Notes: generated by a model from the sequence alone, not told the origin. A stretch of DNA of 64,000 nt from Leptospira chreensis (GCF_016919165.1 NZ_JAFFPS010000008.1:181805-245804), one strand, 5' to 3'. Counted from the first letter of the stretch, positions 9,876 to 19,478 are shown. Program-made: numbers and translations.

Positions 9876-11889
9876 AGTACCCTCCTTCATCTCGACCCTT
9901 TACACCTCGATGTTCCACACCAATGGCTAGTTTGATATAACGATTGATCAGTTCTGGATTTGTATCTGTTTTGTAGGAGAGAATGTATCTGTAATCAACA
10001 TGTGATTTAAATTTTTTATATAGTTCTCTTTCTTCACCTTCGCCGTCGAGCACAATGTAGCGACCGTTTGTTGGTCCAGTCATGTCCGACCAAGATTCTT
10101 CCAATGCGATATTTGGATTTACTGTTAAAACATAAATAGGAATGGAATGCGCTTTCGCAAAGGAAACAATTCGGGATTTTTGGTATTGTAAAAAACTATC
10201 TTCTCTACCTTCCGCAGAAACCAAATACACTAGGGCCTTGGGACCTGTTTCTAGGGACAATTTTTGTAAGGCAGTAATACTTGCTTTTCCGAAATTGAAT
10301 TTTTCTTCCGGAATACTATCTCTAATTTTGGCCAGAATGTCTCTAAGGGAAACTGTTTCCGGTAAAATCAAACTACTATCTTTGCCTGCACGATAGAGCG
10401 AAATTTTATCTGTATCACGAAGGGACCGAAAGAAAGGAAATAGCCCATCTTCCAATGCCAATTTCCCCTTTTTTAAACCTTCACTATTTTCATAGACCAT
10501 AGCAACCGTGAGTTTGTCGTTCAGTTTGTTTTTGTTTGCCAATGAAAAAAGAGGAGTCATGTTTTCGTTTTCAAAAATACGAAAACTAAGTCGGTCAATA
10601 CCTACAATTTCTTTTCCTGCACGGTTACGAACACGAGTATAAATATGTATGTCCGGAAATCCAGAGGTATCAATAGATTCAATTTTTAAATCTAAATTGG
10701 AAAGTAGGTGGTTCTTTTGTGAAAATATATCAACTCGATGTTTTCCGAAATCAATAAAATACAAACTTCCCGTGGAATCCATGTTCGTTGCAAACGGTCG
10801 GAACAAAACTCGGTAAACACCCTTTTTATCTCGAAATTTGCTCTGTTGTTTCCATTCACCATGTAACAAAGAATAGGTCCAAATCCCTGTCAGTTCGTCT
10901 GTTAAAAAGATTTGGTTGTCTAAGACACGAATGCTTCTTGGCTTTTTCCATTCCGGTTTTTCGATTGTACTAATCGTATTACCATCACCATCAAAAATCA
11001 CTACTCGAAGATTTTCTTTATCTACTACGTAAATTTTGCCATCATGAATGGTAATTCCGGAAGGATTCCCTAGTTTGGAATTTCCTGAACCTTGAAACTC
11101 TAAAACAAATTTTCCATTGGAATTGAATTTTTGAATTCGTGCATTTCCCGAATCAGCGACAAAAAGATTTCCATTCGGATCAATGAAAATGGAAGAGGGA
11201 CCTCGAAACTGACCTTGGCCTTTTCCTTGTCCACCGAAAGAGGAGATAAAACTTCCTGAAAGATCAAAGAGTAATACTTCATCACGTGCAAAATCGGCAA
11301 CATAGATCTTTTGGTTATAATAAGCGAGAGATACCGGTCGATCCAGTTTTCTTGTGATTCCTCCGCGCCAATTGGAAATGGGGGAGCCAGCTGCATTGAA
11401 TTTAATGATATTGGATGTATCGAAGCCGGCAACATAGAAGTTTCCGTCTTCATCGAAGGTAATGTCTACAGGATTACGAAACCGGTAGCCGCGAATGGAA
11501 TCACCTTCAATCGTTTTGAAATAAACTTTCTCTCTATCGGTAACTCCACCGGCTATGGCAAGACGAAGTGCCTCAATTTTATTTACGATCAAAAGATCAT
11601 TTTTGGCTTTAGTGGCAAGAATTTCTAATTCGTCGAGAGCTTCTTCCCATTCACCTAACAAATAGTAGTTGTTGGCTAGTTCTAACCTTGCTAGATGAAA
11701 ATCTTTCTTTAAGTTTACGGCTTTTTGGAACCGTTCTTTGGCAGCAGAATATTCTCTTAAATTTTTATAGGTTAAGCCCCGTTTGAATTCTTCCTTGGCA
11801 TTCTCTTCGCCCAAGGAAAAGTTGGGAAAGTCCAGAGGGAAAATTTGTGTGCTCACCAATAGAAAGAAAAACGATAGTAACTTTCTCAA
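9856..11889 (-). CDS. exported TPR-NHL beta-propeller-VWA-like protein
   Basis: About 677 residues. A signal peptide (KLLSFFFLLVSTQIFPL) is followed by two TPR units (residues ~25-95). Then comes an NHL six-bladed propeller (~115-370) with repeated blades such as PSSIFIDPNGNLFVADSGN and NPSGITIHDGKIYVVDKEN. The C-terminal part resembles the VWA-type domain of acidobacterial VWFA-related proteins (DKLTVAMVYENSEG, ALVYLVSAEGRED). The open frame runs back to 12141, but GGAGG eight bases before TTG 11889 and the signal peptide fix that start. It leaves 129 bases to the divergent prfC. With the downstream TPR/TolB gene it forms a two-gene envelope operon of unknown purpose. Confidence 0.7.
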   Translation of the reverse strand: MRKLLSFFFLLVSTQIFPLDFPNFSLGEENAKEEFKRGLTYKNLREYSAAKERFQKAVNLKKDFHLARLELANNYYLLGEWEEALDELEILATKAKNDLLIVNKIEALRLAIAGGVTDREKVYFKTIEGDSIRGYRFRNPVDITFDEDGNFYVAGFDTSNIIKFNAAGSPISNWRGGITRKLDRPVSLAYYNQKIYVADFARDEVLLFDLSGSFISSFGGQGKGQGQFRGPSSIFIDPNGNLFVADSGNARIQKFNSNGKFVLEFQGSGNSKLGNPSGITIHDGKIYVVDKENLRVVIFDGDGNTISTIEKPEWKKPRSIRVLDNQIFLTDELTGIWTYSLLHGEWKQQSKFRDKKGVYRVLFRPFATNMDSTGSLYFIDFGKHRVDIFSQKNHLLSNLDLKIESIDTSGFPDIHIYTRVRNRAGKEIVGIDRLSFRIFENENMTPLFSLANKNKLNDKLTVAMVYENSEGLKKGKLALEDGLFPFFRSLRDTDKISLYRAGKDSSLILPETVSLRDILAKIRDSIPEEKFNFGKASITALQKLSLETGPKALVYLVSAEGREDSFLQYQKSRIVSFAKAHSIPIYVLTVNPNIALEESWSDMTGPTNGRYIVLDGEGEERELYKKFKSHVDYRYILSYKTDTNPELINRYIKLAIGVEHRGVKGRDEGGYFVPEPR

Positions 11890-12018
11890 AGACACTCCCT
11901 CCACCCCCAATCTAATGGGACATAATCTACAAGTCAACCCCTTCCTTTGGATTCGGAACCTAAGTTTTCTCTTTATTCTCGACAGAATCTCAAATTTAGA
12001 CAATATGGAACTCAAGTT

Positions 12019-13608
12019 ATGTCCCCTGAACTCATAGAAAAAGAAGTTCGTCGTCGAAAGACCTTTGCCATCATTGCCCATCCCGATGCGGGAAAGACCA
12101 CACTCACTGAAAAACTCCTGCTTTACGGGGGTGCTATTCAACTTGCTGGAGCCGTAAAGGCCAAAAAGGAAGGGAAGTCGGCAACCTCCGATTGGATGGC
12201 TATGGAAAAGGAACGAGGGATTTCAATCACCTCAGCCGCTCTCCAGTTCGAATACAAAAATAGCATTTTAAACCTTCTCGATACACCGGGTCACGAGGAC
12301 TTTTCGGAAGACACCTACAGAACCCTGATGGCAGCAGACACCGCTGTGATGGTGCTTGATGCGGGTAAAGGGGTCGAACCTCAAACCATCAAACTATTCC
12401 GTGTTTGTCGGGATCGGGGCATTCCCATCATTACTTTTATCAATAAAATGGACAGACCGACTAAGGATCTGTATGCGCTCCTGGATGAAATCGAAAAGGT
12501 TCTCGGGATCAAAGCTGTACCAGATGTTTGGCCCCTCGGAACGGGTTTTGATTTTAAGGGAGTGTACGACCTCCGCGACCAACAACTCTATTTGTTTGAT
12601 CGGACTCCCGGCGGAAAACAAAAAGCCTTCTTTCGTATGGCAGGCCCCAATGATCCAAGTCTTGACGAACAATTTGATGAGGAGATAGTGACTGCTTTTC
12701 GCGAACAAATTGATCTAGTACAGAATGGGATTGGCCAGTTGGACAAAAACATGTTCCTACTTGGAAAAGAAACACCAGTTTACTTTGGTTCGGCGGTAAA
12801 TAACTTCGGGATTGAACTTTTTTTAAATAAATTTTTAGAATTGGCTCCGGGTCCAGATCACATTCCTTTGCGAGATGGAAATTACCTAGATCCAATCAAT
12901 GCGCCTTTTAGTGCCTTTGTTTTTAAAGTCCAAGCCAATATGAACAAAGCTCATAGAGACCGGATTGCTTTCTTACGTATTTGTTCTGGTGTCTTTGAAC
13001 GGGGGTTAAACGTAAATCACAACCGGCTCGACAAAACAGTCAAACTCTCTTCCAGTTTTGCTTTTTTTGGACAAGATCGAAACACGGTCGATACTGCTTA
13101 TCCGGGAGATATCATAGGGCTTGTCAATCCAGGAACTTATAAGATTGGAGATGTATTGTCGACAGGAAATACACCACCTCTACGTCCTCTTCCTAGTTTT
13201 GCCCCAGAGCTTTTTGCTACGATCTCTTGTAAGGATACATTACAACTAAAGTCCTTTAAAAAAGGCCTGGATCAATTGGCAGAAGAAGGAATCTTACATC
13301 TTTTCACCTCACGAACGATTGGTGGTGGTGTTCCCATCATCGGCGCTATGGGAAAACTCCAGTTTGAGGTCTTCCAACGCCGCCTAAAGGATGAATACGG
13401 TGCCGAAACTTCCATCCATATTCTCCCGTACGGAATTTCTCGTTGGGTAAAAAAAGAAGACAGATCCAAAATTCCATCCAATGCTAATTTGGTAGAGGAT
13501 TTATTTGGGAATATGGCTCTTCTTTTTGATACAGAATGGGATATGAATTATTTCCATAAAAATAACGAAGGAATCGAACTTTTAGACAATCCTCCTTTGG
13601 AAGATTAG
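12019..13608 (+). CDS. prfC: peptide chain release factor 3
   Basis: A 529-residue translational GTPase that recycles RF1/RF2 after termination. G1 is AHPDAGKTT, the RF3-specific switch I is SDWMAMEKERGISI, G3 is DTPGHEDFSEDT and G4 is NKMDR. Domain II and the C-terminal domain follow family order (FAPELFATI, GAMGKLQFEV). SEDT after DTPGHEDF separates it from EF-G and TypA. The frame is open upstream to 11947, but homologues begin a few residues before the RRRKTFAIIAHPD stretch, matching ATG 12019. No good ribosome-binding site is seen. Confidence 0.95.
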   Translation: MSPELIEKEVRRRKTFAIIAHPDAGKTTLTEKLLLYGGAIQLAGAVKAKKEGKSATSDWMAMEKERGISITSAALQFEYKNSILNLLDTPGHEDFSEDTYRTLMAADTAVMVLDAGKGVEPQTIKLFRVCRDRGIPIITFINKMDRPTKDLYALLDEIEKVLGIKAVPDVWPLGTGFDFKGVYDLRDQQLYLFDRTPGGKQKAFFRMAGPNDPSLDEQFDEEIVTAFREQIDLVQNGIGQLDKNMFLLGKETPVYFGSAVNNFGIELFLNKFLELAPGPDHIPLRDGNYLDPINAPFSAFVFKVQANMNKAHRDRIAFLRICSGVFERGLNVNHNRLDKTVKLSSSFAFFGQDRNTVDTAYPGDIIGLVNPGTYKIGDVLSTGNTPPLRPLPSFAPELFATISCKDTLQLKSFKKGLDQLAEEGILHLFTSRTIGGGVPIIGAMGKLQFEVFQRRLKDEYGAETSIHILPYGISRWVKKEDRSKIPSNANLVEDLFGNMALLFDTEWDMNYFHKNNEGIELLDNPPLED

Positions 13609-13609
13609 T

Positions 13610-15523
13610 TTAAATCACTTCAATCCCGATCCAGGTGATATCATCTAGGAAAGGGATTCCTTCGGAATAAGATCTAATTTTTAATTCTAACTCTTGTTTG
13701 ATGAGAGACATATGGTTTTCTCCCATAGAAGAAAAGAACTGGAGGAGTTCCGCCTCCCATAATTTTTCCCGCTTCGAGTTTTCCACATCTTTCAATCCAT
13801 CGGTAAAAAGATAAAACCGGTCCCCCTTTTGGATTGGATACTCTAAGATTTTAGGTTCCCTGTTCGAAATCATTCCAAACATAGGATTCAATTTTTCAGG
13901 ACATTGTATCCCCGATGGAGAAAGGTATAACATACCCGGATGACCGGCATTTCCGTAATGAACTGTGTTCTCATTAAAATCAAATAACAAAAAGATAAAG
14001 GGAACAAAGGCATAGGGATCGGGGAAGTTCGTTGATACCCCTTCATTCATTTTACTTAGGATTTTTTTTGGATCGGATTCTGTTTTTACGATTTGATGAA
14101 AAAGCACGCGAAGTACAGTCATCATCATTGCAGCCTTCACCCCATGACCAATGACATCCCCAAGTGCAAATATATAACGATTGTTCCCTAAATCAATATA
14201 GTCATAATAATCACCGCCCACTTGAATGAGAGGTTTGTATAAAACTTCATAGTCTAGATGGGGAAGGATGAGGATTTTGTTCGGAAGGTATTTTTTTTGA
14301 AGGTCTTTGGCATAATCCATTTCCTTTTCAAATTCCAAACGTTTTTTAGTTACATTTTGAACAAGGACGATGGCCCCGCTAGTAAATTGATAATTTTGTT
14401 CTAAATACCAAAGTTGATAGGTGATATCGAGTAGATAAACAGATCCATCCGCAGAATAGAATTCGGATTCTTCTTTTCTAAGTTTTGTTTGCCCATTGGG
14501 ATCCGTAGCGACAGCTTCTAAAAATAGAGTGACTTCTTTTTCAATCCATTCTTTTACCGAAAGTTGATCCCGAAAAAGTTCGGTTACTAAAATTTTCGGT
14601 TCAATTTCAGGATTTTCTAAAAGAATCTTTCCTTTCGGATCAAAGAGGATGGCAGCATGAGGGAATTCTTGTAATAACAGTCGCAGCTTTTGTTTGGATT
14701 CAATTTCTCTAAGAGAAATGAAAGTCGAAAACAAAAAGGATAAAACAAATAAAGAGAATAGGATGATAATATTTTTTTTTAAAGACTCTTTAATGGGAAC
14801 AAGGACCAAATCCTTCGGGCTAACGATAAATAGGTGGAGAGGAAGTCCATACATGGGAAAACTAACCACAAAATAATTCATTTCATCCTTCCAAGCTTCG
14901 TGTAAGGCTGGAAGATTGGAATGGGTTTGGAGGGAGGACTGGACATCCGACTTCCAAAAATCAGAAACTAAAAAATCATCTTCAATGAATCCGGAAATTC
15001 CAAAATTTCCGTCACTATTCAAAACAAAGAGACCTTCATTCGGATCACTAAAGGGAGAATCTAGAAGTGCATCTTCTAAAAACTTAGCAGAATGAATCGT
15101 TATGTGACTTCCATCCAGAACAAGAAGATAGGATTTTTTTTCAGAATCCCAGTCACAATGTGCCAGAGTCAACTCTTGTAGTCCTTTTCGATTTTGACGT
15201 ACTGGTTGGCAATGATTCGTAATTCTTTGGAGTTCAGAAATGGGAAGGCTCCCAAGGATTCGCTTTTCGTTGATATCAGAATTGATTTGTTCCCGAATTT
15301 GATTTTCTAAGTCAATAGCAAGTAATTGGATTCGAATCAATTGGAATCTTTGGTTCCAATCCAGTGCTTCTTTATACTGGGAATGGATCATGGAAGCTAC
15401 GAGTAGGAAATAGGGAATAATTAGAAAGCTGACAATGGATAAAAATAATTTAAGAAAGGATTTGGTTTGGATGACAAAGAGAAAATTCCCATACAATTCC
15501 CGTAACCAATTGGCATTGTACAC
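13610..15523 (-). CDS. membrane sensor with SpoIIE-type PP2C phosphatase output
   Basis: A 637-residue protein. Helix 1 lies near residues 17-45 and helix 2 near 247-268. The ~200-residue segment between them is predicted periplasmic. A PAS-like region (AAILFDPKGKILLENPE) follows on the cytoplasmic side. The C-terminal ~240 residues are a SpoIIE phosphatase: GGDYYDYIDLGNNRY, ALGDVIGHGVKAA, GNAGHPG and FLFTDGLKD-type metal-binding blocks. It probably dephosphorylates an anti-anti-sigma (STAS) protein, as established for RsbU/RsbP; no partner is encoded nearby. The start is GTG, three bases after the stop of the Ig-like gene, with AGGAA eight bases upstream. It is the third gene of a LysM-FecR operon. 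Confidence 0.85.
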   Translation of the reverse strand: MYNANWLRELYGNFLFVIQTKSFLKLFLSIVSFLIIPYFLLVASMIHSQYKEALDWNQRFQLIRIQLLAIDLENQIREQINSDINEKRILGSLPISELQRITNHCQPVRQNRKGLQELTLAHCDWDSEKKSYLLVLDGSHITIHSAKFLEDALLDSPFSDPNEGLFVLNSDGNFGISGFIEDDFLVSDFWKSDVQSSLQTHSNLPALHEAWKDEMNYFVVSFPMYGLPLHLFIVSPKDLVLVPIKESLKKNIIILFSLFVLSFLFSTFISLREIESKQKLRLLLQEFPHAAILFDPKGKILLENPEIEPKILVTELFRDQLSVKEWIEKEVTLFLEAVATDPNGQTKLRKEESEFYSADGSVYLLDITYQLWYLEQNYQFTSGAIVLVQNVTKKRLEFEKEMDYAKDLQKKYLPNKILILPHLDYEVLYKPLIQVGGDYYDYIDLGNNRYIFALGDVIGHGVKAAMMMTVLRVLFHQIVKTESDPKKILSKMNEGVSTNFPDPYAFVPFIFLLFDFNENTVHYGNAGHPGMLYLSPSGIQCPEKLNPMFGMISNREPKILEYPIQKGDRFYLFTDGLKDVENSKREKLWEAELLQFFSSMGENHMSLIKQELELKIRSYSEGIPFLDDITWIGIEVI

Positions 15524-15526
15524 AGA

Positions 15527-16465
15527 TTAGTTTCCTGGATTGGGTTTTTGGATGCGAATGATTTTGGGAATTTCTTCATTTCCTAACCTGTCGGTGGCAG
15601 AAATTTCTACTTCCAAATCTTTCGAACAAGATTGGATTAATGTAGTCCAAGAAGATTTTGGATCCCAAAGATACCAGTCACTCCTAACTCCGGTGCCACA
15701 TCTACTCCGAAATCTGATCGTATCCACCCCAGAACCATTGTCATCCGATTGAACCTGGAGAGCCGTCCTTGAAGATATAAAATACTTACCTTTGTTTCTA
15801 TGAGTGATCGGTTCAAAATGGAGTTCCGTATTCGGTGGGGTATTGTCCACACTGAAATCCCAAATCTGCATGGAATCAGAAACACCAAGTTCATTGGTCA
15901 CTTGGTATTCCAAGCGGTAGTCCCCGTCTTTAGAAAAAGAAAGTTCGGGAACCCCGGTCACTTTCCATGGACCATGATTGATACGATAGCGGACCGAAGT
16001 TTTTATTTTTTCTTTGGCCAAGGGCCTTACTTGGATTTTATTTTCCGTTAAGAAGAAATGATTGGTTCCTTCTTTGGTAGGGATTGGGACAAGCACATCC
16101 GTTTTATCTGTTTTACGTGGAACGGCCTTAGTTACTTCTTTTGGTTTGGATTTACCAAAGGAATTCACTTCGAATAAATCCGTCCAGAATCCACGCACTT
16201 GGCGTTTGGCAACCGCACGAATGCGAAAGTATTCATATCCATCGGGAATATGGAGTTGGATTTTGCCTGGATTCGAGACAACTCGAAAAGGAATTTCTAA
16301 ATCAAAGGAAGTTCCTTTCCATAATTCCATTTCGTATTGGATGATATCATCTCGTTCTGGCTCTAAAGTAAAACGTATGGTTTTGGAATCCGAAAAAACG
16401 GAAGAGGTAACTCCACAGAACAGTAGTAGATAGAGAGAGATTCCCGTTTTTAATTTAGTTCTCAT
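15527..16465 (-). CDS. exported protein with OmpL47-type Ig-like domain
   Basis: A 312-residue protein with signal peptide ISLYLLLFCGVTSSVFS. Residues ~35-110 form a beta domain with a YFRIRAVAKRQVRGFWTDLF stretch. Residues ~160-300 carry two Ig-like units of the OmpL47 kind: YRINHGPWKVTG, DGDYRLEYQVTNELGVSD and VDNTPPNTELHF. Such domains occur in spirochaete outer-surface and periplasmic proteins. The ATG overlaps the TGA of the preceding LysM-FecR gene (ATGA). The open frame upstream of 16465 lies within that gene and is a shadow. It is co-transcribed with the SpoIIE phosphatase, so it could be a sensory or structural partner; this is inference. Confidence 0.65.
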   Translation of the reverse strand: MRTKLKTGISLYLLLFCGVTSSVFSDSKTIRFTLEPERDDIIQYEMELWKGTSFDLEIPFRVVSNPGKIQLHIPDGYEYFRIRAVAKRQVRGFWTDLFEVNSFGKSKPKEVTKAVPRKTDKTDVLVPIPTKEGTNHFFLTENKIQVRPLAKEKIKTSVRYRINHGPWKVTGVPELSFSKDGDYRLEYQVTNELGVSDSMQIWDFSVDNTPPNTELHFEPITHRNKGKYFISSRTALQVQSDDNGSGVDTIRFRSRCGTGVRSDWYLWDPKSSWTTLIQSCSKDLEVEISATDRLGNEEIPKIIRIQKPNPGN

Positions 16466-17355
16466 TCTTCTTTTGGTTTTGGTGGATCGGGAACAGCAAA
16501 TGGTTTTAAAGGTGGTTTTCCTTTTTCGACAAAGGTAGCAAAACCTGAGGCAACGTTGACTGTGACATTCTGTGCGCTTACGGCAACCAAACCCTCGTAA
16601 CAACTGAGAGTTGTGTTTCCTTGTCCGTCCACTTCAGTAATAAAGTCTGTGCCTTTCACTTCAGAAACAGCAGCATCTGTTTTCAAAAGAAACATCCTTT
16701 GGTTCGAGGTAGGTTTTTTCAATACGATAGAGCGAATCCGCCCTCGACGAAGATAAAGTTCATCGGGTTCCGTGTCGGATTTTCCTTTTTCCATAATGAC
16801 ATGGCTATTTTCTGTAATTTCAAACCGTGATCCCGAGAGCAAAAGAAATTGTGCTTCGGATTCTTTGAAGGTTCTCACTTCATCTTTGGCATAAAGTCCT
16901 TCCCCCACACTGGCTCCGGTCCAATCCAATTGTTTTTGCGAAACTTTAAGAACTTCTGTTTTCCCCGAATATCTTTGGATGTCTGCCAGTGGCTTTTTTC
17001 CTAAACTTTTCGGAATCCAAAGTTTCATCCCAGGAATGATGAGGTTGGGATTATCAATTTGGTTGGATTTGAGTAGTTCCTTCCATTTCCTGGGATCATC
17101 CAAATAGGTTTTAGATATGATACTTAAGGTTTGTCCCTTTTCCACAACGATAGTGATTCCATCACCTTCGGGAGGATGAATGAGATTCTGTTTGGTTTGC
17201 GAGATAAGGGGTGTTAGGTTAAAAAAGGTAATAAAAAAAACAAGATAAAAAGATAAATTAGAAAAAGAGGGAGTTGTAAATAAGAAGGTGGGGGAATGAT
17301 CCCACCTTCTTATTTGAAAAAAAGAGAGTTGTTTGAGGAAATTATGAATCTTCAT
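16462..17355 (-). CDS. LysM and FecR domain protein
   Basis: A 297-residue protein. The LysM peptidoglycan-binding domain is at about residues 68-115 (EKGQTLSIISKTYLDDPRKW, then LIIPGMKLWIP). The FecR-like beta domain is at ~150-275 (LSGSRFEITENSHVIMEKG, AAVSEVKGTDFITEVDG). The start is firmly ATG 17355, with GAGGAG a few bases upstream. The signal peptide is unusual: a 30-residue N-region precedes the hydrophobic core (FYLVFFITFF), and that N-region coincides with a perfect 15-bp DNA hairpin. It is the first gene of the operon with the Ig-like and SpoIIE phosphatase genes. The combination suggests a peptidoglycan-anchored periplasmic input to the phosphatase. Confidence 0.75.
   Translation of the reverse strand: MKIHNFLKQLSFFQIRRWDHSPTFLFTTPSFSNLSFYLVFFITFFNLTPLISQTKQNLIHPPEGDGITIVVEKGQTLSIISKTYLDDPRKWKELLKSNQIDNPNLIIPGMKLWIPKSLGKKPLADIQRYSGKTEVLKVSQKQLDWTGASVGEGLYAKDEVRTFKESEAQFLLLSGSRFEITENSHVIMEKGKSDTEPDELYLRRGRIRSIVLKKPTSNQRMFLLKTDAAVSEVKGTDFITEVDGQGNTTLSCYEGLVAVSAQNVTVNVASGFATFVEKGKPPLKPFAVPDPPKPKEE
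17278..17315. repeat. perfect 15-bp inverted repeat within a coding N-region
   Basis: The left arm is 17278-17292 (aaataagaaggtggg), the loop is eight bases, and the right arm is 17301-17315, its exact reverse complement. It lies within codons 14-27 of the LysM-FecR gene, 40 bases inside the start. No T-run follows on either strand, so it is not a rho-independent terminator. It could be a translation or transcription control hairpin, or a small palindromic insertion that the signal-peptide N-region tolerated. Confidence 0.7.
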
Positions 17356-17375
17356 TTTCTCCTCAAAGAATCTTG

Positions 17376-19478
17376 TTAGTCGATGTTCTCGGCTACAAGT
17401 TCCGCAATGTCTTTTACTTTTACGGAGTCAATTTTTTCTGCCGCTTTGACACCGTCTGTAATCATTGTGATACAAAATGGACAAGCAGTAGCGATCGTTG
17501 TAGCACCCGTATCGAGGAGTTGTCCTGTACGTTTGCTATTGACACGAGTACTTTCTGGATTGGATTCATCTACGTGTTCTTCCATCCAATACTGCGCACC
17601 ACCCGCACCACAACAAAGTCCTTTGGAGTGATGGTCGACTGCTTCTTCGATTTTTCCACCAGATACTTTTTTCACAACATCACGAGGGTTCTCATAATTA
17701 TTGTTATAACGACCAATGTAACAAGAGTCATGGTAAGTATATTTTCCGGTGCTCGCATCATCAGCAACTTTTACATCAATTTTACCGTCTTTAGAAAGTT
17801 GGTTGATGTATTCCGAGTGGTGGATGACTTCAAAATTTCCGCCGAACTGAGGGTATTCGTTTTTGATTGTGTTGTAGCAGTGTGGACAAGCAGTTACGAT
17901 TTTTTTGATTCCGTAACCGTTGATTGTATCCACGTTGGTTTGTGCTAATGTTTGGTAGAGATATTCGTTACCACCGCGGCGTGCCGAATCTCCCGAACAT
18001 CCTTCTTCTGTTCCAAGGATACCAAAGTTAACATCTGCTTTTTGCATAATTTTAACAAAGTCACGAGAGATCTTTTTGTTTCTTTCATCAAAAGCACCCG
18101 CACAACCTACCCAATAGAGTACATCTACGTTTTTGTCTTCTGCTTCTGAAAGAACTTTTACACCAAGTCCGTCTGCCCAATCTGCTCTTGTATGAGCTCC
18201 CACACCCCATGGATTCGAGTTGTTTTCCATGTTTGTGAAGGCTTTTTGAAGTTCTGGACTCATTTTTGATTCTGCAAGAACTAAGTGACGACGCATCTCA
18301 ATGATGGCGTTGACTTGGTTGTTTCCCACAGGGCATGCTTCGACGCACGCATAACAAGTAGTACATCCCCAAAGTGCTTCTTCACTAAGGCCCTCATGTG
18401 AATTGATCACACCGGTGTCTAATGCCGCCACTGCTTCTGCACCTTCTTCAGGAGTTTTTCCTGCACGTGCTGCTGCTACTTCTGGCATCTTCTCTAACAT
18501 TTGGTGTTTGAGTTCTACGATGATAGCTTTAGGGTTTAGAACTTTTCCTGTTCTGTTGGCAGGACATTCTACTTGGCAACGACCACATTCAATACAAGAC
18601 ATACCGTCGAGTAGGTTTGGCCAAGGGAAGTCTTCTACTCGGTTGGATCCCCAAACGGCATTTTCATCATCTAAGTTGAGCTTGGAAAGTTGGCCTTTAG
18701 GAGTGTCAGTTGCAAGGAAGTAGTTAAATGGAGCAAAAATTAAGTGAGCGTGTTTTGATGTAGGAACATACAACATAAACGAGAACACAGTAATGATATG
18801 TCCCCACCACATAATTTGAAATACAACGTCTGCAGTAGAGTTGGAAACACCAATGGATTCCCAAAGGTTTCCAAGAAGTCCGTCAATCAAACCTGCATGT
18901 GTGTAATAGGTTGCCGCAACAGTCTTTGCACCATTACCGAGTAAGGTGGTGACCATTAGAGTTGCAATCATACTGATTACTATGGCAGAAGCTGGAGAGT
19001 GAACATCCAAACCTTTTGCTTTTTTGATCCAACGTCTCCATGCGAAGAAACCGAGACCGGTCAGTACAAGGATGGATACATAGTTCACTGCTTGTTCGTA
19101 GATATGGTTTGCTGCTTCGCCAAAAAGAAAATTGGGGAGGGCAAACTTATACGGGTCGTCCATTACGTAACCAAAAATACCGGCTACCATTTGGCTTGTT
19201 GTATGGATGGTGTATACGAGGAATCCGTAGAAAACAAATGCGTGCATGATTCCACGTACAGGTTCCCGGAAGTTTTTCTTTTGAAGGACTACGTTGATTA
19301 GAAAGCTTTTCAAACGGAATCCAATGTTTAGGTTCTTTTTTGCATCTTCATTGAAGAATGCAGGACGACCGTTGAAGATCAGTCCGAGCCTGTAAAGGAT
19401 GGCGCGGACAAACACTACGTTTGCCACGACGAAAAAAGCTGTGAATAATAGGTGAAAGAGTATTCTTCCGATATCCAT
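17376..19478 (-). CDS. membrane FeS oxidoreductase, ETF:menaquinone oxidoreductase type (HdrDE-like)
   Basis: A 700-residue fusion. The N-terminal ~260 residues carry five to six membrane helices with histidines, like the NarI/HdrE heme-b subunit. A ferredoxin-type module follows with two 4Fe-4S motifs (CIECGRCQVECP and CTTCYACVEACP). The C-terminal ~280 residues have two CCG cysteine-rich domains (CPHCYN, GLCCGAGGAQ, CPFC). Proteins of this architecture pass electrons from electron-transfer flavoprotein to menaquinone in fatty-acid oxidation. That fits an organism living on beta-oxidation, but substrate assignment is by family. No etfAB is adjacent. The gene is 20 bases upstream of the LysM-FecR gene and may be cotranscribed with it. 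Confidence 0.8.
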   Translation of the reverse strand: MDIGRILFHLLFTAFFVVANVVFVRAILYRLGLIFNGRPAFFNEDAKKNLNIGFRLKSFLINVVLQKKNFREPVRGIMHAFVFYGFLVYTIHTTSQMVAGIFGYVMDDPYKFALPNFLFGEAANHIYEQAVNYVSILVLTGLGFFAWRRWIKKAKGLDVHSPASAIVISMIATLMVTTLLGNGAKTVAATYYTHAGLIDGLLGNLWESIGVSNSTADVVFQIMWWGHIITVFSFMLYVPTSKHAHLIFAPFNYFLATDTPKGQLSKLNLDDENAVWGSNRVEDFPWPNLLDGMSCIECGRCQVECPANRTGKVLNPKAIIVELKHQMLEKMPEVAAARAGKTPEEGAEAVAALDTGVINSHEGLSEEALWGCTTCYACVEACPVGNNQVNAIIEMRRHLVLAESKMSPELQKAFTNMENNSNPWGVGAHTRADWADGLGVKVLSEAEDKNVDVLYWVGCAGAFDERNKKISRDFVKIMQKADVNFGILGTEEGCSGDSARRGGNEYLYQTLAQTNVDTINGYGIKKIVTACPHCYNTIKNEYPQFGGNFEVIHHSEYINQLSKDGKIDVKVADDASTGKYTYHDSCYIGRYNNNYENPRDVVKKVSGGKIEEAVDHHSKGLCCGAGGAQYWMEEHVDESNPESTRVNSKRTGQLLDTGATTIATACPFCITMITDGVKAAEKIDSVKVKDIAELVAENID

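Noticed and set aside
11890..12141. N-terminal extension of the NHL protein back to 12141
   Set aside because: The extra residues precede the signal peptide, overlap prfC on the other strand, and a GGAGG site points to TTG 11889.
17278..17315. Terminator within the LysM-FecR gene
   Set aside because: No T-run follows on either strand and it lies 40 bases inside a frame with an excellent ribosome-binding site.
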